DNA of 64,000 bases from Lentinus brumalis (Eukaryota; Basidiomycota; Agaricomycetes; Polyporales; Polyporaceae). The stretch lies in contig MARA01000029.1 in the NCBI GenBank assembly GCA_001792895.1, forward strand, positions 186,001-250,000, given 5' to 3'. The position numbers were made by a program, and so were the translations under genes. Shown here piece by piece: positions 59,310 to 64,000 of the stretch; positions within the stretch are counted from its first letter, which is position 1, and each line of letters starts with the position of its first letter. The notes under the pieces are model-generated. The model saw nothing but the letters and a program-made list of their open reading frames with translations. It was not told the origin of the DNA and did no database searches.

Positions 59310-61551
59310 TTCGTGGGACGCATGTCCGGTGATATCTTCTTGAATTTGTGAGCGGCCCTTGCTTCTCCTCTGGCGATTCGCTGACTGGCAGACTGGTTTC
59401 AGATGACTACTTATCTTACGTTTTGTTTATGCTCTCACATATGCAATTGTTGAGTTCATCCAGGACACGTCTCGGACTGTGCGTTGCATCAGTATCAGCA
59501 GAAGGTCGCCAACAGTACGTTACCCGACCACGAGGACCATGCAACGTGCGCAGCCGCCGTTCTCCTGGTCTAGAGGTCGAACTCTACTCGACATCGCAAA
59601 AGAGCGCATGGTCACTGACATAACGTACCGGCGGCCGGGAGAATCGAGTGCCACCGAACGCTCCGGGTGAATTCGGTTCATTCTGGGGACCAAACTTTGA
59701 GCCCGTGGTCAGACAATTCAGCTACGGTGAGCTTCCCATGTTGCGCACGCCTACCCGCTGACGGGATGACCCTCAGGATCCGATGACCACAGCCTGTCGA
59801 ACTGATACTGGAATCGAAACACCGGAATGCCTCCATGCAGGGTCGTTGGACGGTCGCTCGCATCTGGGGTTCGGTTACCTGACCAGTCTCATGCTTCCCG
59901 GAGGCCGCACGCCGCCAACAACCTTATGTCCGCCGCGTACAATTCCTCCGGACTTGCCAACTTTACAAGCCAAGGCGTCACATAACCTAAGACGGACGAT
60001 CTGGGACAGCGGAATCACGACAAACTCCTCTAATGTGGCTGCAAGCACTGGGCTGGACATGTCGGTAGGCGAGTGGCGGGGCAACCAACCAGCGTAGACT
60101 ATCCATCACCATCCACCTTCCATTCTGACGTCCACATCCTGACGCCGAGGTGGAAGTGCAGGGCGTGGTCGCCTGCGACGGCACAGACTTGAGCAAGAGC
60201 ATAGGCCGGATCTCAGTGTTGCCAGTCAATAGCAATGATTGTGGCTGACTAGACGCGGTGCAGCGGGCGGCCGGCATAGAGGTGACTAGCCCTTTCATAT
60301 CCGCTCTTGGGAGCCATTCTGACGCTTGCAGCACGCAGTCATAGGCCGCGCCTTGTCCGTACGCCCAGCGCCGAGTCGACCGCGCGCTGCTCCTTCCTCA
60401 TCTCGGCGGCATGCAAAAGCCCTCTCCCTCTCATCGTTCTCACCGGTAACTCACGTTAGTCGCCGTCGACGGCGACTCAATGGCCAAAATTGCAACGATT
60501 GCGGGATTTGGCAATTGCTTTCTGATGTTTGGGAACAGCGCGTATCGCCCGCAAGCTTGCCTTGTCCATCGCAGGTCGACCGGGCATTCCAGGTTTACGT
60601 GACCGTGAAGCGCAGCGTCATGAACACATCTTGCGAGGAGAACAGATGCCCAGGGCGGTCTGTCGCGAGGACACTTGAGCCGATTGGTCGCCTCAGGTCA
60701 CTAGGGCGCAATGGGGATAGACAGTGCCTCGCCGCTCCGTTTTGGCATGCTCCTACTCGATCCGGAGGCCATTTAGGTCACGACCAGAGTCCAGGTGCCC
60801 CTGCGCAGTCCGATGTTCTCGGTAACAAGAGGCATTACCGAGGTCGTTGCCCGAACGCCACCGACTTTGGGCCGGCAAGTTCCTCTTTGCAAATAGTGGG
60901 TCGGCCATTGAATAAGCCACCGAGGCTATCAGACTGGACACGTCCCTGTAATGGCCGCGGCGGTATACAAAACGACAGGGAAGCCCGCGGAGGAGGCGAA
61001 GATGTGCTGCTGTTCGTCGAATCCGGCGGGACTGTGGTAGGGGGCTATGTTGGCATAATCTTCGGGGCTGTTTGAAGGCCGAGAGCGAATCCGTTGAACC
61101 CCGGGCGGCCTCTAACCACGCGATCAGAGACCAAAGGCTTGGATCATCGATGATCGCACGCAGTCGCACGCCCGGGCGTGCTAGGGCATGCTTCTCTACA
61201 TATTTCACTCAGATTTCACTCTAAACTGCTTCTGTTGTCCCCCGAGCTTTCCGAAATGATGTGTGCGCCCCAAGACAGCCTCGCCGCCCTTTGTACGCTC
61301 GCAGGAGCCTTGGCAGCGCCCGGCATGCACAAAGCACGGGATCTCCTGGGAAGCCGTTGACATGAGAAGATGTGCGTGTTATACGAGATCCAGATCAAGC
61401 CGGCTTTCCAATCGGGATTCCGGGGTCTTATCGGCATCTATCCGTGTGTGGACCGCAATGCGGTATATAGACCGGCAAATTCTCTCGGCGGACATCCCGC
61501 CTTCTTCATTCTCCCCCTCCACTTCCATCCGCTCGTCTACAGCGCGCGACC
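59310..61551. other. Intergenic, no gene seen
   Basis: About 2.2 kb between the two F-box genes contains only short frames. No repeats or motifs stand out. Confidence 0.5.
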
Positions 61552-63423
61552 ATGTATTCGCCGAGCATGGACCACCGTGCCACCCGCTCGTGGGCGCATA
61601 TTGACGAGCTTCTCGCCATGATTTTTTCGTACCTCGACGATCGCGCTCTTGCACGCGCCGCATGCGTGTGCAAGCACTGGTCAGAAATTGCACTCGATTG
61701 TTTGTGGTTTGAGGTGAACGACTTGAAGCGGGTACTATCTGTCCTTGCTCCCTTGACGCTCAAGCCAGAACGAGTCGCGGTCTCAACAGGACGACTGCCT
61801 GGTGCCTATGTCGGTGTAGTCTCCCCATTCCCGTTGGACCGTCCCCTTTGACGTCTGCTGATACCCAACGAATAGGCTTTCAAGCGGTCGTTGCTACCCG
61901 CTGATTGGGTCAGGTTTCAACGATATTCCGTCCGAGTACGCCGACTGCGCCATGACCACCGTCACCTCCGCTCGGCAGTGGACAGGTCGGCGAAACGTCC
62001 AGCACTGATACATTCGAAGGTGTTCGATGAACTGGCAGCGACATGTACAACGTCAGACATATTCCCGAACCTCCAGTCACTTATTTGGTACCCGTCTGCT
62101 CCGGAGAGGCAGCGTCTCTGCCTTGTCTTTCTGCATCGGCGCGTAAAACATCTTGGCCTCCATCTATATCGATCCGAACCCCCTTCCCTCACAGACTTCA
62201 TCAGTCAAATATGCGCACGATGCCCTGCCATCACGAACCTGGACCTCTGTCTTGAGGAGCACATGGGTAACTTCGAAGATTATGCCGTCGTTCTTCTCCG
62301 CGGACTTCCCCACCTACAGGGTGTATCGGTGCCAATATACGGTCTCACACCTCGACTTCTCACGGAGTTGTCGCGACTCAATCAGGTCGCGACAATCAAC
62401 CTCACCCATCCCGCCCGCGCTGAGCCGGGAAACCGCGCCGACGTTGCTCACTTCTTCCCTGCCATCGCCAACAACGCATTCCCAGCCCTCCGTAATCTGT
62501 CCTTCAGTGCTCAGGTTGAGCATGCCACGCAGCTCCTCCGCTCGTCCTTCTTTCCCGCGCAGCTCACGGAACTGCACTTAAAAGCTATCGTCATTGCAAC
62601 TCCGCATGCGCTGCAAGATCTGTTCTCCGCCATCCGCGACAGATGCACGTCACTTGTCCAACTGTCCGTCGACTACATCATCGCACCGGATGCTCGACTC
62701 ACCTCTCCCCCACCACCTCTTCACGAGCGTCCGAACATCGCGACCTTTCGGCCGCTCTTCTCGGCGCGATGCCTTCGGACGTTCGAGTTTCGATGGGACT
62801 ACGCGCTTGCTATCAGCGACGAAGACATGGAAGAATACGCGAGCAGCTGGCCTTCTCTGGAGAGCTTGCAGTTCAATCCAGAGCCCGTACCTGAACCCGA
62901 CGTGCCCGGACTGAACCTGCGCGTCCTCCTGTCCTTCGCCCGCTACTGCCCCAATATCCGTCATCTCGGTCTTCATGTGGACGCGCGCACGATCCCGAAC
63001 CTTGCTCCCACTCCCCGCTCCCAGAGCCTACCCCGGTTTCGACGCCTCGAGACCATTGCCGTCGGACTCTCCGCGATCACGAAGTCCGAGCCCGTCACGC
63101 TCTTCCTCAGCCAGATCCTTCCGCTTGGGTGCACGATTGTCTTCGGACTACGGTGGCCAGATGCGTTTGACATCGCGATGGAGCATGCGCTCGTCCCCGT
63201 GTGCTTGCGTGCGGAGATGTCGAACAACCACGTGCGTTGGAACGAGGTCTCGAGGATGCTGCCCATCGCGACGAAGGCGAGGATGGAAGAGAAGGCCCAT
63301 ATCGAGGCGCTGGAGAGGCAGATGATGGAGCTGGAGGTGTCGAGGAAGGAGGACAGGCAGAAGCTGAACTGGTTGGAGCAGGAGGTCCAAGACTTGCGAG
63401 GTCGCACAGGCAGGGCGCCATAA
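61552..63423 (+). CDS. F-box protein with LRR-like body (paralogue)
   Basis: The start MYSPSMDHRATRSW leads into an F-box (ELLAMIFSYLDDRALARAAC, CKHWSEIALDCLWFEVNDLK). Exon 1 probably ends near 61773 and exon 2 begins at 61876 after a TAG acceptor. The donor is non-standard, so this junction is the weak point. With it the protein is 589 residues. The body has LLRGLPHLQGVSVPIYGLTP, SSFFPAQLTELHLKAIVIAT, YASSWPSLESLQFNPEPVPE and CPNIRHLGLHVDAR. It ends with a coiled-coil-like tail (ARMEEKAHIEALERQMMELE). It aligns in order with the 57414 gene, indicating a tandem duplication in the same orientation. Probable SCF substrate receptor; substrate unknown. Confidence 0.85.
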
Positions 63424-64000
63424 GTTGTCTCTCCCTGGCTCGCGTCTCTCGTTGGACTTCACTCATGGTCGTTCACGGCCTTCTTGGCTACTACTTACAA
63501 CGTGAGTCCTTTGCCTTGACATCCTCTAGAAGCTGCCGACGGGCCATGGTGACAGTTGGTGTCCAGGTTATCGCAAGACGACCCAGCGACGTCGTCCGCG
63601 CTATCTCCCGCATGCTATATTTGCTTCATTTAATGACTTTCGCTGCCAGGCCCGTCCAACAAAGTCGTGTTCGCGCCGTCCTACTAAGTACACCGGCTGA
63701 CTCCCTCCATTGTATAGACCAGCTGCTGCGACAGTACCACTGTATCATAGTCTCCCAACATGTTCCGCGGACGCCAGAAGAAGTATCCATCGGATCAGTG
63801 CGCCCACAAACCGTCGTCTTCACACGTCAGCGGCGGGTCATTGGTCTTCCCCGACTGCATGCTAGTTTTCTACTTAATTTTGCCTTATGCCGCATGGAAT
63901 GCATCACAGTTGCTGTTCTGTAGCCATCTGTGGCCTCATGAGCACCCAAGGTCGCCGTCTTGATACACCTACCGTTTTCCGCACGATAACCGACGCACGC
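63424..64000. other. Right edge, no gene seen
   Basis: Short frames only. A 3' untranslated region of the F-box gene is likely. Confidence 0.45.

Overview
This window reads as nuclear DNA of a basidiomycete fungus, most likely an Agaricomycete. It is GC-rich, its genes are interrupted by 45-90 bp GT..AG introns, and it carries families typical of that group: a FunK1-type kinase, Plavaka and KDZ transposases, a fungal TET/JBP dioxygenase and F-box/LRR-like proteins.

The layout is a host locus split by one very large mobile element that contains a second one. The left host flank (1-10081) holds a small unknown gene, a phospholipase D gene that stops after its first HKD half, a coiled-coil-like unknown and a secreted GDSL (SGNH) esterase. 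The right host flank (57099-64000) holds two related F-box proteins. Between them, 10082-57098 (47,017 bp) is bounded by a 72-bp perfect terminal inverted repeat starting CACTG and by a 3-bp target duplication AGT, as expected for a CACTA/EnSpm-like transposon. Its inner margins are about 600-bp blocks of degenerate CTATCGGCCGG-type repeats followed by strand-asymmetric CGCAGGACC-type arrays that are mirrored at the two ends.

The outer element encodes an intact-looking Plavaka transposase (15273-19175, minus) plus cargo: two paralogous single-pass membrane proteins, a coiled-coil protein with a C-terminal membrane segment, a WD40 protein, a SUN-domain protein, an 804-residue FunK1 kinase and several unknowns.

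Nested inside it, 24483-39568 is a 15.1-kb KDZ (Zisupton-type) element with inverted ends of about 540 bp, 79-bp subterminal arrays and an 8-bp target duplication GATATGCT. It carries a KDZ transposase with a CxC2 zinc cluster, a TET/JBP 2OG-Fe(II) dioxygenase and three unknown genes. It landed 20 bp upstream of the start codon of one outer cargo gene.

The KDZ and TET/JBP genes, and a few others, are each broken by single-base omissions, always in the same direction. Real decay or uncorrected homopolymer errors in a long-read assembly could both explain this. Gene boundaries and introns were derived by hand from reading frames and splice motifs, so ends of the unknown genes are approximate.
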